Positions 1 through 7,340 of a stretch of DNA of 9,492 bases are shown here, piece by piece. Each line of letters starts with the position of its first letter. The first letter of the stretch is position 1. The notes below the pieces were generated by a model. The model worked only from the letters and a program-made list of their open reading frames with translations, ran no database searches and was not told where the DNA came from. The DNA comes from Candidatus Heimdallarchaeota archaeon (lineage in GTDB: Archaea > Asgardarchaeota > Heimdallarchaeia > Heimdallarchaeales > Kariarchaeaceae). The stretch covers positions 1-9,492 of the forward strand of contig JAAFKL010000163.1 of NCBI GenBank assembly GCA_021399405.1, given 5' to 3'. Position numbers and translations under genes: made by a program.

Positions 1-75
1 CTCAGAGCATACAACATCGTGCATTTCTCTGGGTGGGCGGTCTCGTGGACCTCTTCTTTGATTTGAGTAACTCAT
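1..75 (-). CDS. CxxC zinc-ribbon protein, N-terminus only (runs off left edge)
   Basis: Only the first 25 codons are in the window. From the ATG at 75 they read MSYSNQRRGPRDRPP, then REMHDVVCSE. A basic, arginine/proline-rich leader followed by R-E-M-H-x-x-x-C-x-E is what I recognise from small archaeal proteins of the CxxC-x17-CxxC zinc-ribbon type, where the next residues are normally C-G-K and a V-P-F segment. The visible Cys23 would be the first zinc ligand; the other three would lie outside the window. The molecular role of these proteins is not established; nucleic-acid binding is a guess from the basic tail and ribbon. In this frame a stop (TAG) lies immediately before the ATG. A longer ORF in another frame overlaps from an ATG at 139, so a frameshift that would lengthen the N-terminus is possible. 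No Shine-Dalgarno motif is seen. Confidence 0.6.
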   Translation of the reverse strand, partial: MSYSNQRRGPRDRPPREMHDVVCSE

Positions 76-139
76 CTAAATCGTTTTCCGTTTCTAACTT
101 TGTTATTTTCTCTTCATTTTTTCTCTGTTGGTTACCCAT

Positions 140-385
140 AATAAAGAAAGAAGTTCAAATTAATAGTTAGTACGAATAATACTATTATGGGTACTTATTA
201 AATTCGCTGATACAATACAATAGCATCAATTTGTTAGGGGATGATTTATCCATAAAATCTATTAAAGGTAAGCCTTAATGATTCTAAATTTTATTTTTTC
301 AATTTCCAATCAATTAATCCATTAGATTTCAATTTGATGTTCCTTAATAAATAATAAATTATATTCATACAATGTTTCTAAATTA
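140..385. other. Non-coding divergent spacer, AT-rich
   Basis: This spacer lies between the leftward zinc-ribbon gene and the rightward DUF1786 gene. It is very AT-rich and stop-dense in the frames I followed, and I find no RNA gene or strong repeat in it. It should hold the promoters of both flanking genes. Only the TATA-like element close to the DUF1786 start stands out. Confidence 0.5.
357..365 (+). promoter_or_regulatory. TATA-like element for the DUF1786 gene
   Basis: The stretch AAATTATAT is centred about 25 nt before the TTG start at 386. That is the spacing expected of an archaeal TATA box on a leaderless or near-leaderless transcript, and no Shine-Dalgarno motif precedes the start. 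The surroundings are so AT-rich that the match alone is weak. Confidence 0.3.
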
Positions 386-1477
386 TTGATTCTCTGTATA
401 GATATAGGAAAAGGGACTGAAGATGTACTTTTATATGTAGAATCTCAGCCAATTGAAAATTCCATCCAAATGATTGTACCATCGACTGCTCAGTTACTGG
501 TAAAACAAATCAGTGAAATTAAGAGTAGACCACTCCGGATTGCTGGTGAGTTAATGGCAGGAGAACCCTGGCATAAATCAGTTTATGCGATTTGTGAAGT
601 AGACCCTGGAAATGTCATTATGACTGAAACTGCAGCAAGAAGTTTGAGGTATGTATTGGATCAAGTTAGATCTAAAGGTGTGAAAATAGTAGAAGATACA
701 GAAATTGATAATTTTGATGGTCCCCTCATTTCAATTGGCGATATCGAATGGAATAGAATATTTTTGCTCCTAGAAAATTCTTACATAAAAAAAGAGCAGA
801 TTACTAAAGTATTGATCTGTTGTCAGGATCATGGAGAACCTGAAAATCCTAAACAAAGTACTAGAGATTTTCGAATGAAAACCATATACAAGAATCTTGA
901 TAATCGAGGTAGGATAGAAGATTTACTCTTATCATCTAAAGAAATCCCACAAGAACTACCAAGATTAAACTCTGTAGCTCAATCAGCATTGAAAGCTTTT
1001 ACACATCTAAATCATGATGATGTGTATGTTATGGATTCTAGTCCAGCAGTAATTCTAGGTGCAGTTAGTTACAATAAAGGATTTGAGTTAATTATTAATG
1101 TTGGAAATGGGCACACCCTTGCTGTAATAATCAATAATAAATCAGTGGAAGCGATTTATGAAATACACACAGGAGGTATCAAGCTAGAGAAATTCACAGT
1201 GGATATACGTCGACTTGCAAAGGGAGAATTGACTCATGAGGAGGCTTTGAATTCAGGTGGGCATGGTGTTTACAATAGAAATAATTTGAAAATGAATGAT
1301 TCAGATATCGACAAATTATTTCCAATGTCGGTAATTGGTCCGAATCGAGATAAAATTAATACTTTGGATGTCAAATATGTAAATCCCGGGGGTAGCATGA
1401 TGATGGCTGGCCCGATTGGATTACTTCGAGCCTACCATTTTTTGAATAATTTGGATTTTATTGTTTCTTTATATTAA
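386..1477 (+). CDS. DUF1786 family protein, predicted actin-fold (ASKHA-like)
   Basis: The 363-residue protein matches my recollection of the DUF1786 family (COG4012), which has no established function. The N-terminus, MILCIDIGKGTEDVLLY, carries a phosphate-1-type loop (D6-I-G-K-G-T11). A second glycine loop, NVGNGHTLAVII at 238-249, resembles a phosphate-2 strand-turn-strand. The pair suggests an ASKHA (actin/Hsp70/sugar kinase) nucleotide-binding fold; this is inference. Other conserved-looking motifs are QDHGEP (147-152), DSSPAVILGA (217-226), HTGG (261-264), GGHG (291-294) and PGGSMMMAGPIGLLRAY (334-350). The family's old label 'pyruvate formate-lyase activating enzyme' is not supported, because there is no CxxxCxxC radical-SAM motif. 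The TTG start places the phosphate loop at the very N-terminus, and the nearby ATG at 372 is out of frame and stops after five codons. The 3' end overlaps the convergent surface-protein gene by 4 nt. Confidence 0.85.
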   Translation: MILCIDIGKGTEDVLLYVESQPIENSIQMIVPSTAQLLVKQISEIKSRPLRIAGELMAGEPWHKSVYAICEVDPGNVIMTETAARSLRYVLDQVRSKGVKIVEDTEIDNFDGPLISIGDIEWNRIFLLLENSYIKKEQITKVLICCQDHGEPENPKQSTRDFRMKTIYKNLDNRGRIEDLLLSSKEIPQELPRLNSVAQSALKAFTHLNHDDVYVMDSSPAVILGAVSYNKGFELIINVGNGHTLAVIINNKSVEAIYEIHTGGIKLEKFTVDIRRLAKGELTHEEALNSGGHGVYNRNNLKMNDSDIDKLFPMSVIGPNRDKINTLDVKYVNPGGSMMMAGPIGLLRAYHFLNNLDFIVSLY

Positions 1478-4400
1478 TCAAAATCCTTTGATGGTTTATC
1501 TTCATCCATACTTGTAGGTTGATACTCAGATGGTGGCGTTCCAACATCAGCTGGTTTAATTTCAGATGAAACAGGAGGTGTTACAAGTGTTGCTGATTTT
1601 CTACCCTTCTTCGGAAGAAGATTACCACATGAATGACAAGCATTGTTTGAAGATCGAGTTGAAGTACCACAATGAGGACATTCGGTATTGTAACCAGTAA
1701 CCGAAAGAAGACCTCCGAGTATCATTCCACTAAATCTTAACAATAACCATCCACCATAGAGTAAACCTACTGTAACTAGAGATTCATACAATGTAGGAGC
1801 AGTTACAGTAATTGTCCTTTCAGTTACACTTGGACTTAATCCTGTCTTATCTGCATTAATCACAATATCATATTCACCAGGATCTAATCCACTTGGATCT
1901 ATTTGGAAAGTATGTGGTGATTGGAAAATTCCAGTATCAGCAAGAGCTTTGTCCAGATCTGTTACCTTACTAGGATCCTTGAAAGCGATACTAACATTAG
2001 CAGTTATTAAATTGGAGAAACGATCTTCTGTATTGACTTCTATGGCCAATTTAGTTACATCACTCTCAAAGAAGGATCTACCTCGTATTTCTAATTGAAC
2101 AGGATTTGCATTTATTTTTATCCGATTTTCAATTATATTGAGTACTTTCTCAATTCTATGAGTCTGGTAACTATTGTGGCTTAGCGTGAATTTTATGGTT
2201 TCTTGAGGAAAAGTCAAAGATAATATATTGAGAGAACTTATAGTAACTGTTGCTGATCCATCTGTACCCGTGGTGACTGAATTACTTATTCCATTTATGT
2301 CATATGCAACATTAACTAATGATACAGGTTCATTATCTTGATTAATAACAGAAATCGTGAAACTATAGGAATCATCAGATCCCTGAACTACTTCCAAAAA
2401 TGAGGGACTAACAATTAATCTCATCTGCGCTTGTTGAATCCTTAACTCAAGAACAATTGGTCTATCAAAGAAAAGGTTCTTTGCTTCTGCATTGGATACT
2501 TGAAGGAAAATTGGAAGAACGGCCTCAATTTTTTGAAATTGATTCAAACTTAGACCCGTCCCACCGGCTGTAAACAAATTAAAATCAGTAACTACAGAAG
2601 AAATATCAAAATCAATATCAATATTACCTGACACATCTGTGCGATCAGTAGTGTAATATTTAGCTTTCATAATTTTATTTTCTAGTATTTGATCAATAGG
2701 AATACCTAGTGATAATTCTACTTCCAAGTTACTTAATGCAACTCCATTTTCATCAATAATACTAATAGTTGTTTCTAAGTCCTCACCGTCCGAGAATATC
2801 TCAAAATCACTAAAGGAAAACTCAGGTCTAACAATTCCTAATGCTGTGCTTGAAATGTTACCTACTAATTGAGTTACTCCTTCTTGCTTCAAATCTAAAT
2901 TAAGCGAGAATGTACCTCTTTTCACAGGGGTGAATGGAAAATCAAGAAAGCCTGTGTCAAATTCAAAGCCTCCCAAATCAAAAACTTCATTTTGCGAAAA
3001 ACCTATTTCAGTTGAGAATATTGTTGCATCTACTGTGAACTGAAATAGTGGATTAAACCATACAAAACTTTGGATTGCTTCAACCTTCCTGAAGAAAATA
3101 AATGCAAAAGATTCCGAATCCACAATTGTTTCTTTCTGGGTTTCAATTATTACTTGTACTGGGAACTCAGTTGATAAATAATCTAAAATCGCAGTGTTGG
3201 CAATGAATGAATTAGAACTGAAGGATTCGTCCCTTCTGCTCACAAAGCCGCTTGCATGGTCATAAGTTGCAAAGTATGAATTTGATTGCTCATCAAACAT
3301 CACAGTATCTAATGAGCCCTTAAGACCGACTGTTCGTTTATAAATTGTTCTTGATACGTCTTGAACGGAAGGATCTGCAATGTTCTTCCAATTACCTGCA
3401 ACTCGTGTGAGTGAATTAAGGAAAAATGAAATTTCATTCGTGTTTGTTGTTTCCTCAATTAATCCACTTGAGATGTTTAATTTCGTATACAACAACCCAT
3501 TTGATGATGAATATAATTTGAAAATATTTTCCATTACCTTCGTTGCTAAATCGAGATCGACTTTGGAGAATGGATCAAGGAATGGATGGCCAATAACAGG
3601 ATTCTGCATGTCCATGTAGAATATCTGTGAGATAAGTCGAGTATCGAATTCTCTGTCTGCGTTATTTTTATTATAATATTCAAATGGAACTTTGATATTA
3701 TTTAGAGAGGTGATGTTTACATTAGACCCATCAGTTACAAGGTTTGTTTCAATGTTATTATATGTATCTTGAGCTCTAGTGTTGAAATCAAAAGTATTTA
3801 AGATCCCTGTAAAAGGAAATGCTACTAAAAGTTGTACCAACAAAGCATTACTCTCAGTATAGACGACATCTCCCTGAACGTTTGGCGTGCCATCACCATT
3901 TAATGATGATGTCTCAACGTATCCATCTGTCCCATCATAAAAAACATCGTTGATTGCATTCATTGTGTCATTGATTCGAGTTTCTAGTATGATTCTAAAT
4001 GGATTACTAAAATCTAAAACATTCCAAAATTCCATCATTGCCATAAGAGCGTAAACATTTTCACTCAATTTTGCCTGATCATTTCCTGAAAGTGGATTAG
4101 TGGTGTAAATACCATTATTGACATGTCGATAACTATCCATTAATTCAAGAGTTTTGTTTGCAACACCAAAATGAGGTGCAACTGCTTCAACTTCTAGAAA
4201 TCCGAGTTCTGCAGCACTTGCTCCACGAAAGATTCCAGATCTTGAAAGACCATATATCGCGGTAGATAACCCTCTTACAACATTTTGGGTATCACCTGCA
4301 AGTGTGTCAAGTTGGACATCGTAAAATTCGTTGTAAAATCCTACATCCTGAAAATAATCCATTATATCAACTATTCTTTCATAACCGTTAGAATTCAAAA

Positions 4401-5007
4401 CAGCTCTTTGCCTTTCCCCAACTTGAATTTGACCAGGAGGATACATAGCAACACTAAGTGAGATTCGAGGATCGAATTCAATTCCTTCAGCAACAAAAAT
4501 TTGAATGTAATATATGCCATCATACTCTGCTCTAAAGGGTAGTCTTTGAATATTTGGGGTCTCAAAAATATTTGATTCGGCAAATGCAATTGGGTTAAAA
4601 TCTTGATCAAATACATCAATCCAGTATAGTACAGCCTCAAGATCACTATTGCTAGATGCTAAAGTTGCATTTATCTCAATTTGAGAGCTTGCATTTGCAT
4701 CGATATGAAACAATTGTAACTGAGTATCGATATCATAAGTTGTGGTTGTATTAGCAATGAAAACATTTGTAAAATTGGTAAACGCCAAATGAGTAGAGCT
4801 TGGGTCTATTGTAGTTAACGAAATAGAGCTATCACCTTCTACGATTGAGTTAACACCAATTTCCTCGTTTGTATATTCGTGATCAACATTTTCAATTTTT
4901 ACTGTTTGAGTAACATTTGGTGACGATAATGCAGGAAGTGCAGATCCTAAAAGTAGAACGATTACAATTAGCATCATCGTGTATTGGAATTTCTTAGATA
5001 AATTCAT
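1474..5007 (-). CDS. Large surface protein: helical toroid, beta-sandwich domains, membrane anchor, cytoplasmic zinc ribbon
   Basis: This 1177-residue protein has no function I can name. Residues 1-30 are a signal peptide (two lysines, then a hydrophobic run at about 11-22). Residues about 60-190 are a beta-rich jelly-roll or PPC-like domain ending in DGIYYIQIFV. Residues about 195-615 are helical with recurrent turns of the type N-G-I-Y (298-301), D-G-Y (361-363), N-G-L-L-Y (503-507) and N-S-Y-F-A (576-580), typical of an alpha/alpha toroid. Residues about 620-1070 form several beta-sandwich domains of Ig/macroglobulin character, including segments near 735-805, 862-955 and 962-1068. A hydrophobic segment at about 1074-1103 should span the membrane. 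It is followed by CPHC (1110-1113) and CHSC (1124-1127), a four-cysteine zinc ribbon predicted to be cytoplasmic, then a Pro-rich acidic tail. The ectodomain has no cysteine and about ten N-x-S/T sequons, as expected of a glycosylated archaeal envelope protein. The ATG at 5007 puts the signal peptide at the N-terminus. Confidence 0.85.
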   Translation of the reverse strand: MNLSKKFQYTMMLIVIVLLLGSALPALSSPNVTQTVKIENVDHEYTNEEIGVNSIVEGDSSISLTTIDPSSTHLAFTNFTNVFIANTTTTYDIDTQLQLFHIDANASSQIEINATLASSNSDLEAVLYWIDVFDQDFNPIAFAESNIFETPNIQRLPFRAEYDGIYYIQIFVAEGIEFDPRISLSVAMYPPGQIQVGERQRAVLNSNGYERIVDIMDYFQDVGFYNEFYDVQLDTLAGDTQNVVRGLSTAIYGLSRSGIFRGASAAELGFLEVEAVAPHFGVANKTLELMDSYRHVNNGIYTTNPLSGNDQAKLSENVYALMAMMEFWNVLDFSNPFRIILETRINDTMNAINDVFYDGTDGYVETSSLNGDGTPNVQGDVVYTESNALLVQLLVAFPFTGILNTFDFNTRAQDTYNNIETNLVTDGSNVNITSLNNIKVPFEYYNKNNADREFDTRLISQIFYMDMQNPVIGHPFLDPFSKVDLDLATKVMENIFKLYSSSNGLLYTKLNISSGLIEETTNTNEISFFLNSLTRVAGNWKNIADPSVQDVSRTIYKRTVGLKGSLDTVMFDEQSNSYFATYDHASGFVSRRDESFSSNSFIANTAILDYLSTEFPVQVIIETQKETIVDSESFAFIFFRKVEAIQSFVWFNPLFQFTVDATIFSTEIGFSQNEVFDLGGFEFDTGFLDFPFTPVKRGTFSLNLDLKQEGVTQLVGNISSTALGIVRPEFSFSDFEIFSDGEDLETTISIIDENGVALSNLEVELSLGIPIDQILENKIMKAKYYTTDRTDVSGNIDIDFDISSVVTDFNLFTAGGTGLSLNQFQKIEAVLPIFLQVSNAEAKNLFFDRPIVLELRIQQAQMRLIVSPSFLEVVQGSDDSYSFTISVINQDNEPVSLVNVAYDINGISNSVTTGTDGSATVTISSLNILSLTFPQETIKFTLSHNSYQTHRIEKVLNIIENRIKINANPVQLEIRGRSFFESDVTKLAIEVNTEDRFSNLITANVSIAFKDPSKVTDLDKALADTGIFQSPHTFQIDPSGLDPGEYDIVINADKTGLSPSVTERTITVTAPTLYESLVTVGLLYGGWLLLRFSGMILGGLLSVTGYNTECPHCGTSTRSSNNACHSCGNLLPKKGRKSATLVTPPVSSEIKPADVGTPPSEYQPTSMDEDKPSKDFD

Positions 5008-5081
5008 CTTATTTTGATCCTATTTTTCTCAAGGGGAACCTTATTGATTTTTATTGTTTGCTGATCAAATTGGATTTTAGA

Positions 5082-5090
5082 TTTTTATAT
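5082..5090 (-). promoter_or_regulatory. TATA-like element for the surface-protein gene
   Basis: On the minus strand this reads ATATAAAAA, the best TATA match upstream of the ATG at 5007 and about 75 nt from it. Archaeal spacing would put the transcription start near 5060 and leave a leader of about 50 nt, longer than the other leaders inferred here. No clear Shine-Dalgarno motif precedes the ATG. Confidence 0.35.
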
Positions 5091-5256
5091 GAATTTATTA
5101 TTCTTAGTTATTGAGATTAGGTAATAAATTCTACTAGATACATTATTTCTGTGCAGACTGCAATATTTAGAATTAGTATAAACTAACTGTGAGTTTAATT
5201 AAAACAATCAAACAGTTCACAAAGTGATTTTACTTTGTTGGGTATGTAGAAATACA

Positions 5257-5265
5257 TCTATATCT
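5257..5265 (+). promoter_or_regulatory. TATA-like element for the EamA transporter gene
   Basis: TCTATATCT is centred 25 nt before the ATG at 5286, consistent with a leaderless transcript. No ribosome-binding motif lies between the two. A second TATA-like string (GTATAAAC, about 5177-5184) lies farther upstream and would give a leader of roughly 80 nt. Confidence 0.3.
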
Positions 5266-5285
5266 AGAAAATTCAAGTACTGATA

Positions 5286-6224
5286 ATGGAAGCAATTGTG
5301 GAAGGATCGGGAGTTAAATCTGATTATAGAATTTATGTGTTGCTTCTTTCTGTAGTTATGTTTTGGGGTGCTTCATGGCCTGCAGGGAGTATTATTTCAA
5401 AAAGCGTACCTCCGATAACTGCTGCGTTCATTAGATACACAATATCATTGCCATTTTTCTTTGCTGCAGCATTAATCGTGGATAGAAACATCCGTTTAGA
5501 AAAGAGAATGCATCTGAAAATTATTCCACTTGGTATAATGCAGGTCAGTCTCTATAATATTTTCTTTCTCACAGGATTAAAGTACACAGGACCATCTGAT
5601 GCTGTTCTAATCATCGCAATGAATCCAACAATAACAGCCATAATTGCTAGTTTACTATATCAAGATGAAAAATTAACCAAATTTAAAATTCAAGGATTAG
5701 TTACAGCGCTTCTTGGAGTAGCCATTGTTGTAATTCTTAGCCCTAACGTAGATGTACCAAATCGATTATTGGGCAATTTCATCATATTTCTTGCAGCATT
5801 CACCTGGGCCGCTTTTACAGCATTTGCTCGCCCTGTATTGAGAGAGGTAAAACCCCTTACTTTTACCGCTTGGGGTTCATTCTATGGATGGTTGTTACTT
5901 TTAATTCTTTCACCAATTCAGGGTCCATGGTTTATTAAAATGGAAAGTAATGTAATTTATGGTCTAATTTATCTAGCACTCGTAGCTGGTGTGTACGGCA
6001 ATATCATTTACAATTCTGGAGTTAGACGAATTGGTCCTTCACGGACTAGTATTTTTGTTAATTTAGTTCCAATTTTTGGAGTCATAAGTTCATTATTCAT
6101 TCTGCCTGAAGAAAAATTCAGTTTTTGGTATGTGGTATCAATAATCTTGATTTTACGAGGTGTAAGTTTAGTAAATAGAAAGCCTAAAAATAATAATAAA
6201 ATGGAACTAATTAATCCCCATTAA
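5286..6224 (+). CDS. EamA/DMT-superfamily transporter, 10 membrane helices
   Basis: This 312-residue inner-membrane protein has two tandem EamA repeats (about 15-151 and 161-295) of five predicted helices each, the normal length and topology for the drug/metabolite transporter superfamily. Diagnostic stretches are FWGASWPAG (26-34) in helix 1, GPSDAVLIIAMNPT (102-115) with the acidic-basic DEKLT end of the first repeat, and the matching GPSRTSIFVNLVP (250-262) followed by PEEKF in the second. Family members export or import amino acids, nucleosides, nucleotide sugars or other small metabolites; nothing visible here fixes the substrate. The basic, Asn-rich C-terminal tail (297-312) is probably cytoplasmic. 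The gene diverges from the surface-protein gene across a 278-nt spacer, and its last 14 nt overlap the end of the convergent dCMP deaminase gene. Confidence 0.9.
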   Translation: MEAIVEGSGVKSDYRIYVLLLSVVMFWGASWPAGSIISKSVPPITAAFIRYTISLPFFFAAALIVDRNIRLEKRMHLKIIPLGIMQVSLYNIFFLTGLKYTGPSDAVLIIAMNPTITAIIASLLYQDEKLTKFKIQGLVTALLGVAIVVILSPNVDVPNRLLGNFIIFLAAFTWAAFTAFARPVLREVKPLTFTAWGSFYGWLLLLILSPIQGPWFIKMESNVIYGLIYLALVAGVYGNIIYNSGVRRIGPSRTSIFVNLVPIFGVISSLFILPEEKFSFWYVVSIILILRGVSLVNRKPKNNNKMELINPH

Positions 6225-6654
6225 CATCTGAAAGTTCGCATAATTCAATTTCCAAACTTTTGGCGTATGAAAGGAATTTTTTGTCAGAACCATAGAGCTC
6301 GGAATAAAATATTCTTGCAATACCTGCATTAGCTAGCAGTTTAAAACAGTAGAAACAGGGTGATGCAGTTGTATAAATTGTTGAACCATTTATGTTGATT
6401 CCATTTTTTGCAGCTTGTACCAATGCATTTGCTTCAGCATGAATAGTTCGAATACAATGTCCATTCTCTAATAAACAACCAACTTCACTGCAATGTTCAG
6501 TATTTCTAATTGAACCATTATATCCAGTTGATAATATAATTTTATCTCTTACAATGACTGCCCCAACTTGTTTACGAGTACAGGTAGATCTACTTGAAAC
6601 ATGTTGTGCTAGTTTAACGAAATAATTGTCCCAAGATGGGCGATCTTTACTCAT
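6211..6654 (-). CDS. dCMP deaminase (cytidine/deoxycytidylate deaminase family)
   Basis: This enzyme is predicted to deaminate dCMP to dUMP, the precursor for thymidylate synthesis, in the cytosol. The 147-residue product opens with RPSWDNYFVKLAQHVSSRST and then K-Q-V-G-A-V-I-V, the classic dCMP-deaminase start. The catalytic zinc site is complete: HAEAN (His72, catalytic Glu74) and PCFYC (Cys100, Cys103). GYNG (44-47), followed by the EHC and GC pairs, is also typical of dCMP rather than free-cytidine deaminases. I chose the ATG at 6654. An in-frame TTG at 6672 would add six residues (MREKYS), but family members normally start just before R-P-S-W, and a TATA-like element at 6679-6687 would put the transcript start downstream of that TTG. 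A tRNA-editing or cytosine deaminase is less likely given these motifs. The 3' end overlaps the EamA gene by 14 nt. Confidence 0.9.
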   Translation of the reverse strand: MSKDRPSWDNYFVKLAQHVSSRSTCTRKQVGAVIVRDKIILSTGYNGSIRNTEHCSEVGCLLENGHCIRTIHAEANALVQAAKNGININGSTIYTTASPCFYCFKLLANAGIARIFYSELYGSDKKFLSYAKSLEIELCELSDVNGD

Positions 6655-6678
6655 TGAATATTTTTCCCTCAATTATTA

Positions 6679-6687
6679 GATATTAAA
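6679..6687 (-). promoter_or_regulatory. TATA-like element for the dCMP deaminase gene
   Basis: On the minus strand this reads TTTAATATC, centred about 29 nt before the ATG at 6654. It predicts a transcript with a leader of only a few nucleotides and favours that ATG over the upstream TTG at 6672. A second AT-rich candidate (AATATTTATT, about 6716-6725 on the minus strand) cannot be excluded. Confidence 0.3.
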
Positions 6688-6800
6688 GAAATTTCATTTG
6701 GTCAAGAAAGTAGGAATAAATATTTTCAAAACACCAAGTGGTAAATCGACATAGGATCAATGAAATAATTAGATTATCTGAATTATAAAAAAAGCATATT

Positions 6801-6810
6801 GTTATAATAT
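6801..6810 (+). promoter_or_regulatory. TATA-like element for the GNAT (and possibly cca) transcript
   Basis: GTTATAATAT is centred 40 nt before the ATG at 6846, implying a leader of roughly 15 nt. A second match, TTATAAAAAAAG (about 6783-6794), would give a longer leader. The short gap to the downstream cca gene would allow one promoter to serve both. Confidence 0.35.
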
Positions 6811-6845
6811 GACTCGGCGATACAGTTTGTGGTACGTTAAGATAA

Positions 6846-7289
6846 ATGGTTCAACTTGAATTTAGATTATACAAACCAGATGATTATCAAATTGTAAAAC
6901 AATTATGGATAGATTCAGGCCTATTATTAAGCATATCAGATAAAAAAGATGAAATCCAAATTTTGGCAGATCACCAAGGAAATAAATTTTACATAATCGA
7001 AAAAGATAATCTCATTATCGGAACACTAATCTGCACTTTTGATGGACGAAGAGGTTACATACAACATGTTGCAGTTAACCCCTCAGAACAGAATAAAGGT
7101 ATTGGAAAATTAATAATGGATCACGCAATGAAGTATTACACTGACATACGAGTAGTGAAAGTTCATTTAATGGTAGAGAGATCAAATAAAAATGTAATAA
7201 CGTTTTATGAGAAATTAGGTTGGAAAATAAGAGATGATTTGTTTTTAATGACTAAAACTCTTCGAGACGAAGATTTTTCATTGGACTAA
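6846..7289 (+). CDS. GNAT-family N-acetyltransferase (YpeA-like)
   Basis: This 147-residue cytosolic protein is a single GNAT domain, predicted to move an acetyl group from acetyl-CoA to an amine on a protein or small molecule. The acetyl-CoA pyrophosphate loop is QNKGIG (82-87), preceded by the beta-4 strand YIQHVAVNP. The C-terminal signature is N116 followed by FYEKLGW (120-126), with Tyr121 in the position of the usual catalytic tyrosine. The N-terminal F-R-L-Y-K-P-D-D-Y plus W-x-x-S-G-L-L, and the segment FDGRRG (65-70) before beta-4, resemble the small E. coli YpeA-type acetyltransferases. The acceptor cannot be read from the sequence; a RimI-like protein acetylase is an alternative. 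The gene lies 63 nt before cca on the same strand, so co-transcription is possible. Confidence 0.88.
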   Translation: MVQLEFRLYKPDDYQIVKQLWIDSGLLLSISDKKDEIQILADHQGNKFYIIEKDNLIIGTLICTFDGRRGYIQHVAVNPSEQNKGIGKLIMDHAMKYYTDIRVVKVHLMVERSNKNVITFYEKLGWKIRDDLFLMTKTLRDEDFSLD

Positions 7290-7311
7290 TGATAATAATT
7301 TTAGTATTGTA

Positions 7312-7339
7312 ATGTAATTCTAATATCATAGTATTACAT
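7312..7339. repeat. Short inverted repeat upstream of cca
   Basis: ATGTAAT (7312-7318) and its perfect reverse complement ATTACAT (7333-7339) flank a 14-nt spacer in the gap between the GNAT and cca genes, ending 13 nt before the cca start codon. It could be an operator for a dimeric regulator or a weak hairpin. In DNA this AT-rich, 7-nt arms can arise by chance. Confidence 0.25.
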
Positions 7340-7340
7340 C

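Noticed and set aside
2..139. A 45-residue minus-strand ORF starting MGNQ and ending in a polybasic stretch plus CCML, resembling a lipidated small protein with a CaaX-like end.
   Set aside because: The overlapping frame from 75 encodes a recognisable zinc-ribbon start (REMHDVVCSE), so the CCML ending is the out-of-frame reading of that sequence. The ORF is kept only as a possible frameshifted N-terminus.
3..176. An open plus-strand frame from the left edge encoding a hydrophobic, Phe/Ser-rich peptide.
   Set aside because: It is the complement of the charged minus-strand coding sequence, which naturally looks hydrophobic, and it has no recognisable motif.
1477..1492. ATCAAA-ATCC-TTTGAT hairpin right after the DUF1786 stop codon, as a possible terminator.
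   Set aside because: The stem is six mostly A-T pairs, is not followed by a T-run on either strand, and lies within the coding sequence for the K-D-F-D end of the surface protein.
1474..5007. Reading the large surface protein as an alpha-2-macroglobulin.
   Set aside because: There is no CxEQ thioester motif (the ectodomain has no cysteine at all), and the helical domain precedes rather than interrupts the beta-sandwich domains.
5194..5203. TTTAATTAAA palindrome and nearby AACTGT/ACAGTT arms in the divergent spacer.
   Set aside because: The palindrome is short and purely AT, the flanking arms are only 6 nt and 21 nt apart, and nothing links them to a known regulator.
6848..6857. GGTTCAACTT, resembling a tRNA T-loop box B.
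   Set aside because: It lies at the start of the GNAT coding sequence with no acceptor, D or anticodon stem around it.
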